The notes under the pieces were generated by a model. That model was not told the DNA's origin. It did not search any database and was given only the letters and a program-made list of their open reading frames with translations. This document shows, in pieces, positions 25,677 through 36,926 of a DNA stretch of 64,000 nucleotides (positions are counted from its first letter, which is position 1; each line of letters begins with the position of its first letter). Where the stretch lies: the NCBI GenBank assembly GCA_039815685.1, contig JBCBYV010000019.1, positions 37,132-101,131 on the forward strand. The letters run 5' to 3'. Origin of the DNA: Thermohalobaculum sp039815685 (GTDB lineage Bacteria > Pseudomonadota > Alphaproteobacteria > Rhodobacterales > Rhodobacteraceae). Both the position numbers and the translations under genes were made by a program.

Positions 25677-26510
25677 ATGGCGGCGGGAAGACTGGCAAAA
25701 CTTGCTCGGGGCGCAGGGAGTGCCGCGCTGCTCCTCGTCATCGCCGGCTGTATGAGCCCGCCACCGCCCGAGGGTGTTATCGCCCCGCAGGCAACGGAGC
25801 CTCGGAGCGAGCCGGTGGCGGCGGATGACGGCGATGATGCGTCTGCGTCCACCTCGGCGGCAGGCGCGGTTGCCCTGCCTGGAGCGCCGGAGGTCCCCGG
25901 CGGCGCGCGGCTCGTTGGTCTCGAGATTGCGGTTGAAAACCCACCGGAGGAGTTGCTGGATCCAGCCGGCGCCGGCGTCCTTCTCCTCAAGCGCCGGGGC
26001 GATCAGGGGACGCGCCTGCTGGCCTTTCTCGACGACGCCCTTTCCGTCCACGCCCTGCCGCCGGGCGCCTATGCCGTGCGGGGCATCGCGGGCTTCGATT
26101 GTGGCCCTCTCGGCCTCGCGATCGGGCCGGGCATCGAGGCGACAGCGCCGCTCTATCTTGGCCGTCTCACCCTAACGGTCGATCCGAGCGGCGAAAGCGC
26201 GATCCTCCGCGGTGGCGGCGTGCCGGACCCTGCCGAGCTAGAGCGCTTCGCGACACTCTTCGGCGGGGACGGCGCGCGCGTGGATCCGCGCCCCTATCTT
26301 GCTGGGCGTGAGGTGGCGTGCCGCCGGGCGCCGTGGCTGGTGGCAAGGCCCGATATCGACCCCTCGGTCCGCGTTCTGACCCCCTTCGAGATCGCGCAAC
26401 TCGTGATCCTTGGCGGCGCGTTCGGTGCCTTGACCGGCGCGGCCGCCGCGGTCGGGAGCGTGGTCTTCGTCAGCGGCACGGCCGGCGGCTTCCTGTTCCT
26501 CGGCTTCTAG
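25677..26510 (+). CDS. Putative lipoprotein of unknown function
   Basis: A 277-aa protein beginning MAAGRLAKLARGAGSAALL with the lipobox VIAGC, so it is probably a lipoprotein anchored by its cysteine. A Pro/Asp/Ala-rich linker follows. The body has a carboxypeptidase-regulatory-like beta region (LEIAVENPPEELL to AVRGIAGFDCG), and the C-terminus is a Gly/Ala-rich hydrophobic stretch (LVILGGAFGALTGAAAAVG to GGFLFLGF) that could insert in a membrane. GGGAGAGG precedes the ATG. I do not recognise a family. It lies 150 bp after arsC and may be separately transcribed. Confidence 0.7.
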   Translation: MAAGRLAKLARGAGSAALLLVIAGCMSPPPPEGVIAPQATEPRSEPVAADDGDDASASTSAAGAVALPGAPEVPGGARLVGLEIAVENPPEELLDPAGAGVLLLKRRGDQGTRLLAFLDDALSVHALPPGAYAVRGIAGFDCGPLGLAIGPGIEATAPLYLGRLTLTVDPSGESAILRGGGVPDPAELERFATLFGGDGARVDPRPYLAGREVACRRAPWLVARPDIDPSVRVLTPFEIAQLVILGGAFGALTGAAAAVGSVVFVSGTAGGFLFLGF

Positions 26511-26753
26511 TCGCAGGACCGAGAGGGAAGGGAGCGTTGGCGGCGCATCGCGAAGGTATATGGCGTCGAAAGCTCAGGATCTGCTCTCGATCCGCCTCAG
26601 CGGGCATTGCACAACCCAGAGTTGCGTATCGCTATCGGATTGTTCGGAGCTTGTTCACCGTCTGGACGTCATCATGAACTGGGTGGGGGAGGGCGCGCCT
26701 TGGAGCCGGTGGCGCTGCCACCAAGCACATGGGGCCCGAACCCAATCACGAAA

Positions 26754-26775
26754 GGCCGGCGGTGTACCGCCGGCC
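26754..26775 (-). terminator. Rho-independent-type terminator of the symporter gene
   Basis: GGCCGGCGG (26754-26762), loop TGTA, CCGCCGGCC (26767-26775): a 9-bp perfect GC stem. Read on the minus strand it is followed by a T-rich stretch (TTTCGT), as expected for the transcript that ends at 26800. The 290 bp between 26511 and 26799 hold no other feature that I can see. Confidence 0.7.
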
Positions 26776-26799
26776 CCAATCTCTGCGGACATGGTGTCC

Positions 26800-28578
26800 T
26801 TATTCCGCCGGCACCGCCCGCGGCCCGTCCTGGAAGTTCGGCACGCGGATATCATCCACCAGCGCCTTGATCTCGTCGGGCACATCCTCGGTCTTGTTCG
26901 AGATGAAGATGGCCGTTGCGAAGTTCAGAAGCGCGCCGACCGAACCGATGGCCAGGGGCGAGATACCGAAGAGCCAGTACTCGGGCGTGTCCGGGAAGGA
27001 GTTGGTGCCCGGAATGAAGAGCCAGCCCTTGTAGAGGAAGATGTAGACGAGCGTGAAGGAGAGCCCGACGAGCATGCCCGCCACGGCGCCCTTGTTGTTC
27101 ACGCGGCTCACGAAGATGCCCATCATCAGCGCGGGGAAGAGCGAGGCCGCCGCGATCCCGAAGGCAAGGGCCACTGTCTGTGCCGCGAAGCCCGGGGGAT
27201 TGAGCCCCAGCCAGGTCGCCACCGCGATGGCGACGGCCATGGCGATGCGCGCTGCCACGAGCTCGTTCTTCTCCGAGATGTCGGGCATCAGGGTGCCCTT
27301 CAGCAGATCGTGGCTCACCGCCGAGGAGATGGCGAGCAGGAGCCCCGCCGCGGTCGAGAGGGCGGCGGCGATACCGCCCGCGGCCACCAGCGCGATCACC
27401 CAGCCCGGCAGCTGCGCGATCTCGGGGTTGGCAAGCACCAGGATGTCCCGGTTGATCACCATCTCCGAGCCGTTCCAGCCACGCTCGGCCGCCGTCGGTG
27501 CGAAGGCCTCGTTCTTGTCGTTGTAGAACTGGATGAGCCCGTCGCCGTTCTTGTCCTCATAGGTGATAAGGCCCGTCTCCTCCCAGGTCTGGATCCAGCC
27601 CGGACGCTGCTCATAGGCGAGCGGCGCTTCCTGCGTGCCCTGCGGATAGAGCGTGTCCACGATGTTGAGCCGCGCCATCGCGCCCACCGCCGGGGCACAG
27701 AGATAGAGGATGGCGATGAAGACCAGCGCCCAGCCCGCGGAGAAGCGCGCGCCCTGAACACTCGGCACCGTGAAGAAGCGGATGATCACATGCGGCAGCC
27801 CCGCAGTGCCGATCATCAGCGACAGGGTGAAGAGCGTCATGTTGAGCGTGGACTGATGATGCCCAGTGTAGCTGTTGAAGCCGAGATCCTGCACCACCTG
27901 GTCGAGTGTGGCGAGGAGTGGCGCGCCGGAGCCGGTATGGTCGGAGAAGAGCCCGAGCGGCGGCAGCGGCACGCCCGTGAGCTGGATCGAGATGAAGACC
28001 GCCGGCACCGTGAAGGCGAAGATCAGCACGACATATTGCGCGACCTGCGTGTAGGTGACGCCCTTCATCCCGCCGAGCACGGCGTAGAAGAAGACGACGC
28101 CCGCCCCGATCAAAAGCCCGGTGGTGTTCGAGACCTCGAGAAAGCGCGAGAACGCGACCCCGACCCCCGTCATCTGCCCGATCACATAGGTGACCGAGGC
28201 CACAATCAGGCAGATGACCGCGACGATGCGTGCGGTCGGGCTGTAGAACCGGTCTCCGATGAACTCGGGCACGGTAAACTTGCCGAACTTCCGCAGATAG
28301 GGCGCGAGCAGGAGCGCCAGCAGCACATAGCCGCCTGTCCAGCCCATGAGGAACGACGAGTTGTCGTAGCCCACGAACGCGATGAGCCCCGCCATCGAGA
28401 TAAAGGAGGCCGCGGACATCCAGTCCGCCGCCGTAGCCATGCCGTTGGTGATCGGATGCACACCCCGGCCGGCCGCATAGAATTCGGAGGTCGAGCCTGC
28501 GCGTGCCCACCAGGCGATGCCGATGTAGAGCATGAAGCTCGCACCGACGAACATGATGTTGAGAACTGTCTGGTCCAT
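26800..28578 (-). CDS. Sodium:solute symporter family protein, large subunit (acetate/ActP-like, VC_2705 type)
   Basis: A 592-aa inner-membrane symporter with about 13 hydrophobic segments. The SSS-family regions are clear (YAAGRGVHPITNGMATAADW; GMKGVTYTQVAQYVV; PHVIIRFFTV). A long hydrophilic insert (about residues 330-385) separates helices, as in the VC_2705 group, which pairs with a small DUF4212 subunit. That subunit is encoded 3 bp upstream. With acs just upstream on the same strand, the pair probably imports acetate or another short carboxylate with sodium, and Acs activates it (inference from context). Confidence 0.9.
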   Translation of the reverse strand: MDQTVLNIMFVGASFMLYIGIAWWARAGSTSEFYAAGRGVHPITNGMATAADWMSAASFISMAGLIAFVGYDNSSFLMGWTGGYVLLALLLAPYLRKFGKFTVPEFIGDRFYSPTARIVAVICLIVASVTYVIGQMTGVGVAFSRFLEVSNTTGLLIGAGVVFFYAVLGGMKGVTYTQVAQYVVLIFAFTVPAVFISIQLTGVPLPPLGLFSDHTGSGAPLLATLDQVVQDLGFNSYTGHHQSTLNMTLFTLSLMIGTAGLPHVIIRFFTVPSVQGARFSAGWALVFIAILYLCAPAVGAMARLNIVDTLYPQGTQEAPLAYEQRPGWIQTWEETGLITYEDKNGDGLIQFYNDKNEAFAPTAAERGWNGSEMVINRDILVLANPEIAQLPGWVIALVAAGGIAAALSTAAGLLLAISSAVSHDLLKGTLMPDISEKNELVAARIAMAVAIAVATWLGLNPPGFAAQTVALAFGIAAASLFPALMMGIFVSRVNNKGAVAGMLVGLSFTLVYIFLYKGWLFIPGTNSFPDTPEYWLFGISPLAIGSVGALLNFATAIFISNKTEDVPDEIKALVDDIRVPNFQDGPRAVPAE

Positions 28579-28581
28579 GGC

Positions 28582-28860
28582 TTAGGCGCCCCGCTCGTCG
28601 ACGCCCATCTTCTTGTCCAGCCAGTTCATGTAGAAGGCATAGAAGAAGATCAGGGCCAGGAAGGTCAGGATCGATCCCTGCTGGGCGAACCAGAAACCGA
28701 GATCGGTGCCGCCGATGGCGATACCCGAGAGCAGCGGCCGCAGCAGGATGCCGAAGCCGAAAGAGACGCTCGCCCAGATGATCAGACAGATCGTCACGAT
28801 CCGGATGTTCGCCTTCCAGTACCGGGCAGCGAGTTCGTGGTTTCGTTGATTGATCGCCAT
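28582..28860 (-). CDS. DUF4212 symporter small subunit
   Basis: A 92-aa protein with two transmembrane helices (VTICLIIWASVSFGFGILL and a second around SILTFLALIFFYAFYMNWL). The N-terminal ARYWKANIRI and C-terminal YMNWLDKKMG are hallmarks of DUF4212, the small partner of VC_2705-type sodium symporters. It is translated immediately before the large subunit, with 3 bp between them, and lies about 160 bp after acs on the same strand. Confidence 0.92.
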   Translation of the reverse strand: MAINQRNHELAARYWKANIRIVTICLIIWASVSFGFGILLRPLLSGIAIGGTDLGFWFAQQGSILTFLALIFFYAFYMNWLDKKMGVDERGA

Positions 28861-29017
28861 GCGTTGCTCTCCATCGTGGTTTGCATCTGCAGAGCTCGAT
28901 CGGGCACGACGATACCGTCCGCTCGAATGAGCGGGTCGGCGCCACCGGCGCGTATCGAGGCTGTGGACTGCCCGCCGCCCGCGGGGGTGAGGGCGGCGAG
29001 CGGGGCGAGACCGCGGC

Positions 29018-30970
<1,953 letters not shown>

Positions 30971-31280
30971 CTCGGCTCCTCCCGTTTTCGGCGTTTGGAG
31001 GCAGGGCACCTCCACGCTCTGGTTCAAAAGTTGCGTAGCCCGTTTCTGTCACAAGCTCAACAACTCGCTGGTTTTGTTCAGCTTTTTTGTCAACGTTCAC
31101 ACATTCGCTGGACTTGATGTGTCAATCGATGCGCTAATGGCGTGATTTGAAACAGTTTTCCGCCAGCCGAAAGGTCGTTGGCATCGCGACGCCGTCCTCC
31201 GAAAATTTCTCGACGCATTTGCCGTGTGCTGGGGTAAGACAGGCGCAACCACAGCCCGGCAAAGCAAAATGGAGGATGCC
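30971..31280. promoter_or_regulatory. Divergent control region of acs and cysK (310 bp)
   Basis: The stretch is noticeably less GC-rich than its surroundings around 31060-31130 (runs such as GCTTTTTTGTCAACG), which fits promoters for acs on the minus strand and cysK on the plus strand. A TTGTCA hexamer at 31087-31092 could be a -35 element, but I see no good -10 partner. No gene or clear operator was identified. Confidence 0.4.
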
Positions 31281-32372
31281 ATGGCACCCCTGGAGACGCC
31301 GCAGACCGCTCGCACGACCGCAGGCCTCGGCCGCTTGCATGACAGCGTGCTCGACACGGTCGGCAACACGCCCTGCATCCGCATCAACCGCCTCGCGCCC
31401 GAGGGCGTGCGCCTGTACGTGAAGGCCGAGTTCTTCAACCCCGGTGCGAGCGTGAAGGACCGCCTGGCGATGAACATCATCGAGGAGGCGGAGCGTACCG
31501 GCGAACTGAAGCCCGGGCAGACGGTGGTCGAGGCGACGTCGGGCAACACCGGCATCGGTCTTGCCATGGTCTGTGCGGCCAAGGGGTACCCGCTTATTGT
31601 GACCATGGCGGACTCGTTCTCGATCGAACGCCGCAAGCTCATGCGCTTCCTAGGTGCCAAGGTTGTCCTTACACCCCGGGCGCAGAAGGGCTTCGGGATG
31701 TATCAGAAGGCCAAGGAACTGGCGGAGAAGAACGGCTGGTTCCTGGCAAGTCAGTTCGAAACCGGCGCGAACGCGGTGATCCACGAGAACACGACCGCAC
31801 AGGAGATCCTGGCGGACTTCGTGGGCGACAGGCTCGACTACTGGATCACGGGATACGGAACGGGCGGTACGGTCTCGGGCGTAGGCCGCGTGCTGCGGCG
31901 CGAGCGGCCGGAGACGAAGATCATCCTGTCGGAGCCCTCGAACGCTCAGCTTGTGGGCTCGGGCTATGTCAATACGCGGAATGAGGCGCATCAGCCGACC
32001 GAGAGCCACCCTAATTTCGAGCCGCACCCGATCCAGGGCTGGACGCCGGATTTCATCCCCTGGGTGCTGCAGGAGGCGATCGACGACAAGCTCTACGATG
32101 AGTTGGTGCCGGTGGCCGGTGCGGACGGGATCGCCTGGTCACGCAAGCTTGCGCAGATGGAGGGGATCTTCACCGGCATCTCGGGCGGCTCGACATTCGC
32201 GATCGCCGCGGATATCGCGGCCAAGGCGGAGCCTGGGACGGTGATCCTCTGCATGCTGCCGGATACAGGCGAGCGCTACCTCTCGACCCCACTCTTCGAG
32301 CCGATTGAGGCGGAGATGAACGAGGACGAGGTCGCGATCTCCCGATCCACGCCGGGCTACCAGCTGGACTGA
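31281..32372 (+). CDS. cysK: Cysteine synthase (O-acetylserine sulfhydrylase)
   Basis: A 363-aa PLP enzyme making cysteine from O-acetylserine and sulfide. The PLP lysine is Lys59 in NPGASVKDR; SGNTGIGLA (substrate loop) and GTGGTVSGVGR (phosphate loop) follow. GGAGG six bases before the ATG at 31281 decides the start (MAPLETPQTAR) over the ATG at 31269. It is longer than the usual 310-320 aa, with extra residues at both ends, as seen in some alphaproteobacterial homologues. Divergent from acs; a double-hairpin element follows it. Confidence 0.92.
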   Translation: MAPLETPQTARTTAGLGRLHDSVLDTVGNTPCIRINRLAPEGVRLYVKAEFFNPGASVKDRLAMNIIEEAERTGELKPGQTVVEATSGNTGIGLAMVCAAKGYPLIVTMADSFSIERRKLMRFLGAKVVLTPRAQKGFGMYQKAKELAEKNGWFLASQFETGANAVIHENTTAQEILADFVGDRLDYWITGYGTGGTVSGVGRVLRRERPETKIILSEPSNAQLVGSGYVNTRNEAHQPTESHPNFEPHPIQGWTPDFIPWVLQEAIDDKLYDELVPVAGADGIAWSRKLAQMEGIFTGISGGSTFAIAADIAAKAEPGTVILCMLPDTGERYLSTPLFEPIEAEMNEDEVAISRSTPGYQLD

Positions 32373-32390
32373 CGCTGCAACGGGCGCTGC

Positions 32391-32436
32391 GCAAATTCCT
32401 TGGAAGGAATTTGCAAATCCTTTTCAAAGGATTTGC
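32391..32436. repeat. Double-hairpin intergenic element, copy A
   Basis: Two perfect 11-bp hairpins sharing a central GC. The first is GCAAATTCCTT-GG-AAGGAATTTGC (32391-32414); the second is GCAAATCCTTT-TC-AAAGGATTTGC (32413-32436). It is followed by GCGGTGCC. It lies between the convergent cysK and HD-domain genes. A second element of the same design is at 37945-37990 with compensating base changes. It could act as a bidirectional terminator or be a dispersed repeat. Confidence 0.85.
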
Positions 32437-32475
32437 GCGGTGCCGGGCCGGCTGGAGTTCCGCCAGAGATGTGCT

Positions 32476-33324
32476 TCAGCTGGCGAGGCGGCTCGATGGG
32501 CTCGGAGCGTCTGCGGCGCGGGAGAGCTGGGTATAGAGCGAGTCGAGCCACTGCCGCCCTTCGGCCGTCCGGCCGAGGCAGGTGGCGGCATGGCCGATCC
32601 AGGGCGCGATATCCTCCCTGAAGAAATCCCCGCAATCTGCGCGGATATCGTCGACCGAGCCGTAGCCGAGCGTAGGGGCGAGACCGGTCTCCGTCAGTTC
32701 GCGAAAGAGCGCTTCGATCTTTCGCTCGCGCGCAGGATCGGCGAGTTGACCGATGAAGTCTGCGGCACGCAGGAGGGCGGGCTCGCTCTCGGTTTCCTGG
32801 AACGCGGCCTCGGACGGGACGGGGAACCGCGTGAAGCCGATGGCGCGAGCGAGCCGCTCGGCCCCTAGCACCGGGTGATCGGCGAAGCGTTCCCGCACGA
32901 AGATCTGGCCGCGTGCCACGTGCCAAGGTGCCAGGAATGCGTCGGTCGCGGTGCGGGGCAGAGCAACCTGCGCGCCGGCGGGCCCGGTTATCGCCGTGCA
33001 GCCCGTATCACCGCTGCAGGCACCGTGCACATAGCCGATATCGTGCAGGAGGAGGGCGACGACGAAGTGCAGCCAGTCCTCCGCCCCCATGCCCTCGACC
33101 ATTAGGCGCCCCCGCGCGATCTCCACGCCGACAAGCGTCACGAGCATTGTGTGCTCCGCATCGTGGTAGGGCGCGTCCGAGGCCGCGATCTGATCGAGCG
33201 CCATGCCGGTGATTTCTTGGATCAGGTCGCTATGATCGGGTGCGGGCGCGGGAAACTGGTCGCGGTAAAGCCCGGCGAGGTGCTGGGCGAAGGCGTCGGT
33301 CTGAATGGCGCTCAGGTTCAACAT
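32476..33324 (-). CDS. HD-domain metal-dependent phosphohydrolase family protein
   Basis: A 282-aa protein started at MLNLSAIQTDAF. HD-superfamily metal ligands are seen as His in YHDAEHTMLV, His-Asp in LLLHDIGYVHG, and a downstream Asp in LLRAADFIGQLAD. Unlike typical HD regulators there is no attached sensor or GGDEF domain. Substrates of such stand-alone HD proteins are often nucleotides, but nothing here identifies one. It lies downstream of the sarcosine oxidase gene on the same strand, about 140 bp away, and converges on cysK. Confidence 0.82.
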   Translation of the reverse strand: MLNLSAIQTDAFAQHLAGLYRDQFPAPAPDHSDLIQEITGMALDQIAASDAPYHDAEHTMLVTLVGVEIARGRLMVEGMGAEDWLHFVVALLLHDIGYVHGACSGDTGCTAITGPAGAQVALPRTATDAFLAPWHVARGQIFVRERFADHPVLGAERLARAIGFTRFPVPSEAAFQETESEPALLRAADFIGQLADPARERKIEALFRELTETGLAPTLGYGSVDDIRADCGDFFREDIAPWIGHAATCLGRTAEGRQWLDSLYTQLSRAADAPSPSSRLAS

Positions 33325-33466
33325 GGTCGGGGCATCAATGATTCCGCTGCACACCCTCACCGTGCGGCATGTTCCCCTTATGAAATGTAAGGATCGTCAC
33401 AGCGCTGAACGTTGCGACCCCTTGGACGGCAAGCGATTGCGCCCGCCGGGCCTCAACGGGTCGCGG

Positions 33467-34711
33467 TCAGTGCGCGACGGCGGCCGCGACGCTTTCGTCG
33501 ATCATCCGACCCTCGGCAAAGCGGTCGAGCGCGAAGGGCCCGGCAATCGGATCCTCGCCCTTCGCGACAAGTCCAGCCGTCGCCCAGCCCGAGCCCGGGA
33601 TCGCCTTGAACCCGCCCGTCCCCCAGCCGCAGTTGATGAAGACGCCCTCCACCGGTGTCCGGCTGATGATGGGGGAGCGGTCGCCAGTCATATCGACGAT
33701 CCCGCCCCACTGGCGCAGCATCTTGAGGCGGCTGATGATCGGGAAGGTCTCGCAGAGCGCGCGCACCGTCTCCTCGATATGCTGGAAGGAGCCGCGCTGG
33801 GTGTAGTTGTTGAACCCGTCCGCACCGCCGCCGATCACGAGCTCGCCCTTGTCGGACTGGCTCATATAGCCGTGGACGGTGTTGGCCATGACGACGATGT
33901 CGAGGCAGGGCTTGATCGGCTCGCTCACGAGCGCCTGGAGCGCGACACTCTCGACCGGCAGGCGGAAACCCGCCATGTCCGCGAGCACGCCCGAATGCCC
34001 GGCCACGACGACGCAGAGCTTGTCGCAGGTGATCGGGCCGCGCGTGGTCTGCACGCCCATCACCTTGCCGTTCGAGACGTCGACGCCCTTCACCTCGGTC
34101 TTCTGCAGGATATCGACGCCGAGGGCGGAAGCGGCGCGGGCATAGCCCCAGGCCACCGCATCATGCCGTGCCGTGCCGCCGCGCGCCTGGAAGAGACCGC
34201 CGAGGACGGGATAGCGCGGGCCGTCGATGTTGATGATCGGCGCGAGTTCCTTGACCCGGTGCGGGCTTACCCATTCGCTCTGGATCCCGGCCAGGCGGTT
34301 GGCATGCTCCGTCCGCATCCAGGCGCGCTTCTCATGCTCCGTCTGCGCCAGCATCAGCACGCCGCGGGGGCTGAACATCAGGTTGAAGTTCAGCTCTTGG
34401 CTGAGATCTTCATAGAGACTGCGCGAGAGCTCGTAGATCGCGGCGGAAGGGGGCTGGAGGTAGTTGGAGCGGATGATCGTCGTGTTGCGCCCGGTGTTTC
34501 CGCCGCCAAGCCAGCCCTTCTCGAGCACACCCACGTTCCGCATGCCGTGTTCCTTCGCGAGATAGTAGGCCGTGGCGAGCCCGTGACCGCCCGCGCCGAC
34601 GATGATCACGTCGTAGTGGCTCTTGGGTTCCGGGTCCGGCCAGGCGCGCTCCCAGCCCTGATGATAGCGAGCAGCCTCGCGGGCGACGGCGAAGGCGGAG
34701 TACTTTCTCAT
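33467..34711 (-). CDS. soxB: Sarcosine oxidase subunit beta family FAD-dependent oxidoreductase (orphan)
   Basis: The 414-aa product starts MRKYSAFAVAREA after a GGGAGG site and matches the beta subunit of heterotetrameric sarcosine oxidase in length and sequence (not the sulfur-oxidation SoxB). The FAD dinucleotide fold is VIIVGAGGHGLATAYYLAKEHG. GGTARHDAVAWGYARAA contains His183, which by position matches the histidine that binds FMN covalently in this family. The complex demethylates sarcosine to glycine, passing the methyl group to tetrahydrofolate. The usual soxD, soxA and soxG partners are absent: the next gene downstream encodes an HD protein. It may work with subunits encoded elsewhere or as a paralogue. 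Confidence 0.88.
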   Translation of the reverse strand: MRKYSAFAVAREAARYHQGWERAWPDPEPKSHYDVIIVGAGGHGLATAYYLAKEHGMRNVGVLEKGWLGGGNTGRNTTIIRSNYLQPPSAAIYELSRSLYEDLSQELNFNLMFSPRGVLMLAQTEHEKRAWMRTEHANRLAGIQSEWVSPHRVKELAPIINIDGPRYPVLGGLFQARGGTARHDAVAWGYARAASALGVDILQKTEVKGVDVSNGKVMGVQTTRGPITCDKLCVVVAGHSGVLADMAGFRLPVESVALQALVSEPIKPCLDIVVMANTVHGYMSQSDKGELVIGGGADGFNNYTQRGSFQHIEETVRALCETFPIISRLKMLRQWGGIVDMTGDRSPIISRTPVEGVFINCGWGTGGFKAIPGSGWATAGLVAKGEDPIAGPFALDRFAEGRMIDESVAAAVAH

Positions 34712-34905
34712 CGGCGGCCTCCCGGAGCGGGGTGGTTGGGCTTGGTCGTCGGATTTCGGCGCATTTCGCTCTGCAACTCTAGCATGCCAGCGCATAGCCC
34801 CGAAGCCCCAAACCTGCGGGCAGGATTGCGCCGCTTGGCCGCGCGCGCGCGACATCGCCACGCCAGCCATTGCGGCAGGGCGACGCGGCACGTATCTCGC
34901 GCAGC

Positions 34906-36174
34906 ATGCCATGGTTCATGCTCGCCGCCGGCCTCGTGGCCGCGATTGCTGTCCTAGCCATCCTGCGCCCCATCATGATGGGGCGCGCAAGGGGAATGCC
35001 GTCGCGGGATGCGACCGATGCGGCGCTCTACCGCGATCAGCTCGCGGAGCTGGAGCGGGACGTGGAACGAGGTGTGATCTCGCCGGCCGAGGCGGAAGGG
35101 GCGAAGGCGGAGATCGCGCGACGCCTGATCACGGCCGCCAAGCGCGCCGAGGCGACAGCGGATGCGCCCGCGGAGGTGGCAGAGAGCCGGGCTCCGGTAG
35201 GGGCAAGCAAGGCGCTGGCGCTCGGTGCTGCCTTTGCAACGCCCCTGCTCGCCGGGGTGCTCTACCTCACCGTCGGCGCCCCGGGGGAGGCCGACCGTCC
35301 GCTCGCCGCGCGAAACCTTGCGGCGGAGGCCCGGGCGCTCCGGCCAACGCAGGAGGAGGCTGAGGCCGAGGCGCTGGCAAGGAGCATTGAGGGACCGCGC
35401 CGAGCGGCCGGCGACGCAGACTACGCAGCGCTCGTCGAGCGCCTCGAGACAGTCGTGGCGGAGCGGCCCGACGATCTGCGCGGCAACCGTCTGTTGGCGG
35501 ACGCACTGATGAACCAGCGCCGCTTTGCCGATGCCTGGCCCGTTCTCGACCGCGTGATCGAGCTCGAAGGCGGCGATGCCCCGGCGGCGCTCTATGCGAC
35601 GCGCGCCGAGGCGATGATCCTCGCTGCGGGTGGCTATGTCTCGCCGCGCGCCGAAGAGAGTATCGCCGAGGCCCTGCGACGCGATCCGGGCCTGCCCGTG
35701 GCGCGCTATTATGCCGCGCTGTCGCTTCTTCAGTCGGGCCTCGAGGAGGAGGCGCTGACGCTCTGGTCGCGGCTGGAGCGGGATAGCCCGCCGGACGCCC
35801 CATGGGTGCCCGTGATCCGGCAGGTGCTGTCGGAGGCTCGTGCTGCGGGCGCTCCTGGGGCGGATCCAACAGACACGCCGCCGGTTGCAGGCGTGCCTGC
35901 AGGCGTCGATCCTGCGATCGCCGCTGCCGTGATGGCGATGAGCCCCGAGGAGCGCCTGGCCTTCATGACGAGCCGTATCGCAGGGCTTGAAGAGCGCCTT
36001 CGCAATGAGGGCGGCGGCCCGGACGAATGGGCTCAACTCGTCACGTCTTATGCCAATATCGGTCGGATGGAGGACGCCCGCCGTGCCTATGACGCCAGCC
36101 AGGAGGCGCTGTCGGGGGACGAAGCGGGCTTCGTGCGCGAACGGGCGCTTGTCCTTGGGGTGATTGCCGAGTGA
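34906..36174 (+). CDS. ccmI: Cytochrome c biogenesis protein CcmI (apocytochrome chaperone, TPR)
   Basis: A 422-aa protein with an N-terminal membrane helix (MLAAGLVAAIAVLAILRP), then the CcmI-type coil RDQLAELERDVERGVISPAEAEGAKAE (in part), a second membrane helix around ALGAAFATPLLAGVLYLTV and a periplasmic TPR region (about 165-422). CcmI holds apocytochrome c for haem attachment by CcmFH. I start at ATG 34906 (MPWFML); no strong ribosome site is seen. Its stop overlaps the GTG of ruvX, so the genes are translationally coupled. It is divergent from soxB. Confidence 0.88.
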   Translation: MPWFMLAAGLVAAIAVLAILRPIMMGRARGMPSRDATDAALYRDQLAELERDVERGVISPAEAEGAKAEIARRLITAAKRAEATADAPAEVAESRAPVGASKALALGAAFATPLLAGVLYLTVGAPGEADRPLAARNLAAEARALRPTQEEAEAEALARSIEGPRRAAGDADYAALVERLETVVAERPDDLRGNRLLADALMNQRRFADAWPVLDRVIELEGGDAPAALYATRAEAMILAAGGYVSPRAEESIAEALRRDPGLPVARYYAALSLLQSGLEEEALTLWSRLERDSPPDAPWVPVIRQVLSEARAAGAPGADPTDTPPVAGVPAGVDPAIAAAVMAMSPEERLAFMTSRIAGLEERLRNEGGGPDEWAQLVTSYANIGRMEDARRAYDASQEALSGDEAGFVRERALVLGVIAE

Positions 36175-36668
36175 GCGGCTCCAGTCCTTCGATCCACGAG
36201 GATGTTGCGGCCTTCGCCTCGATGCGCGGCGCACTCCTTGGTCTCGATCTCGGCACGAAGACCATCGGTATCGCCGTCTCGGATGCGCTGCGCATCACCG
36301 CGACGGGGCTCGAGACCATGAAGCGCCGCAAGTTCACCCAGGATGCGGACGCGCTGGCAGCGCATATGGCGGCGCGCAGCGTCTCCGGCATCGTGCTCGG
36401 CCTGCCTCTCAACATGGACGGGAGCGAGGGGCCGCGCGCCCAGGCGACGCGGGCCTTTGCCCGAAACCTGGTCGGCCGGGGCCTCGGCCCCGTCGCCTTC
36501 TGGGACGAGCGGCTGAGCACCGTCGCCGCCGAGCGGGCGTTGCTTGAGGCGGATTCCTCCCGAAAGCGTCGCGCCGAGGTGATCGACAAGCTCGCTGCTG
36601 CCTTTATCCTTCAGGGAGCGCTCGACCGGCTGGCGGTGTTGGCGCGCGAGGCCGGTGGGGGCGTGTAG
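36171..36668 (+). CDS. ruvX: Holliday junction resolvase RuvX (YqgF family)
   Basis: A 165-aa YqgF-family protein with the RNase H-like fold. Motifs: LLGLDLGTKTIGIAVSD (catalytic Asp), IVLGLPLNMDGSEG, FWDERLSTVAAERAL and the final DKLAAAFILQGALD. Family members resolve Holliday junctions or process pre-16S rRNA ends. The GTG start overlaps the ccmI stop (GTGA). About 18 residues precede the conserved core, so MRGALLGLDLG is a possible later start. Confidence 0.93.
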   Translation: MSGSSPSIHEDVAAFASMRGALLGLDLGTKTIGIAVSDALRITATGLETMKRRKFTQDADALAAHMAARSVSGIVLGLPLNMDGSEGPRAQATRAFARNLVGRGLGPVAFWDERLSTVAAERALLEADSSRKRRAEVIDKLAAAFILQGALDRLAVLAREAGGGV

Positions 36669-36671
36669 GGC

Positions 36672-36926
36672 GTGGACGACGTGACGAGGGCCGACGGAGA
36701 GGTGGTTTGGCGGCGGGAGGCTATCGAGAGCCCCTGCGTCAACATCTGCATGCTGCACCCTGAGACGAGGCTTTGCGTCGGCTGTGCGCGCACAGCCGAC
36801 GAGATCGCACGCTGGACCCGCATGAGCGTCGAAGAGCGCCGGATTGTCATGGATGATCTGCCGTCGCGCCAGGCCGGGCCCGCCGTCCGGCGCGGGGGGC
36901 GCCGACGCACCGACGCGCGCCGTTGA
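36672..36926 (+). CDS. DUF1289 domain-containing small cysteine-rich protein
   Basis: An 84-aa protein whose core, SPCVNICMLHPETRLCVGC, has the four cysteines of DUF1289, presumably a small metal site. The tail ARTADEIARWTRMSVEERR is also typical of the family. It starts with GTG three bases after ruvX and ends in an Arg-rich tail. Function is unknown; family members are commonly third-position genes in alphaproteobacterial operons, as here after ccmI-ruvX. Confidence 0.9.
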   Translation: MDDVTRADGEVVWRREAIESPCVNICMLHPETRLCVGCARTADEIARWTRMSVEERRIVMDDLPSRQAGPAVRRGGRRRTDARR

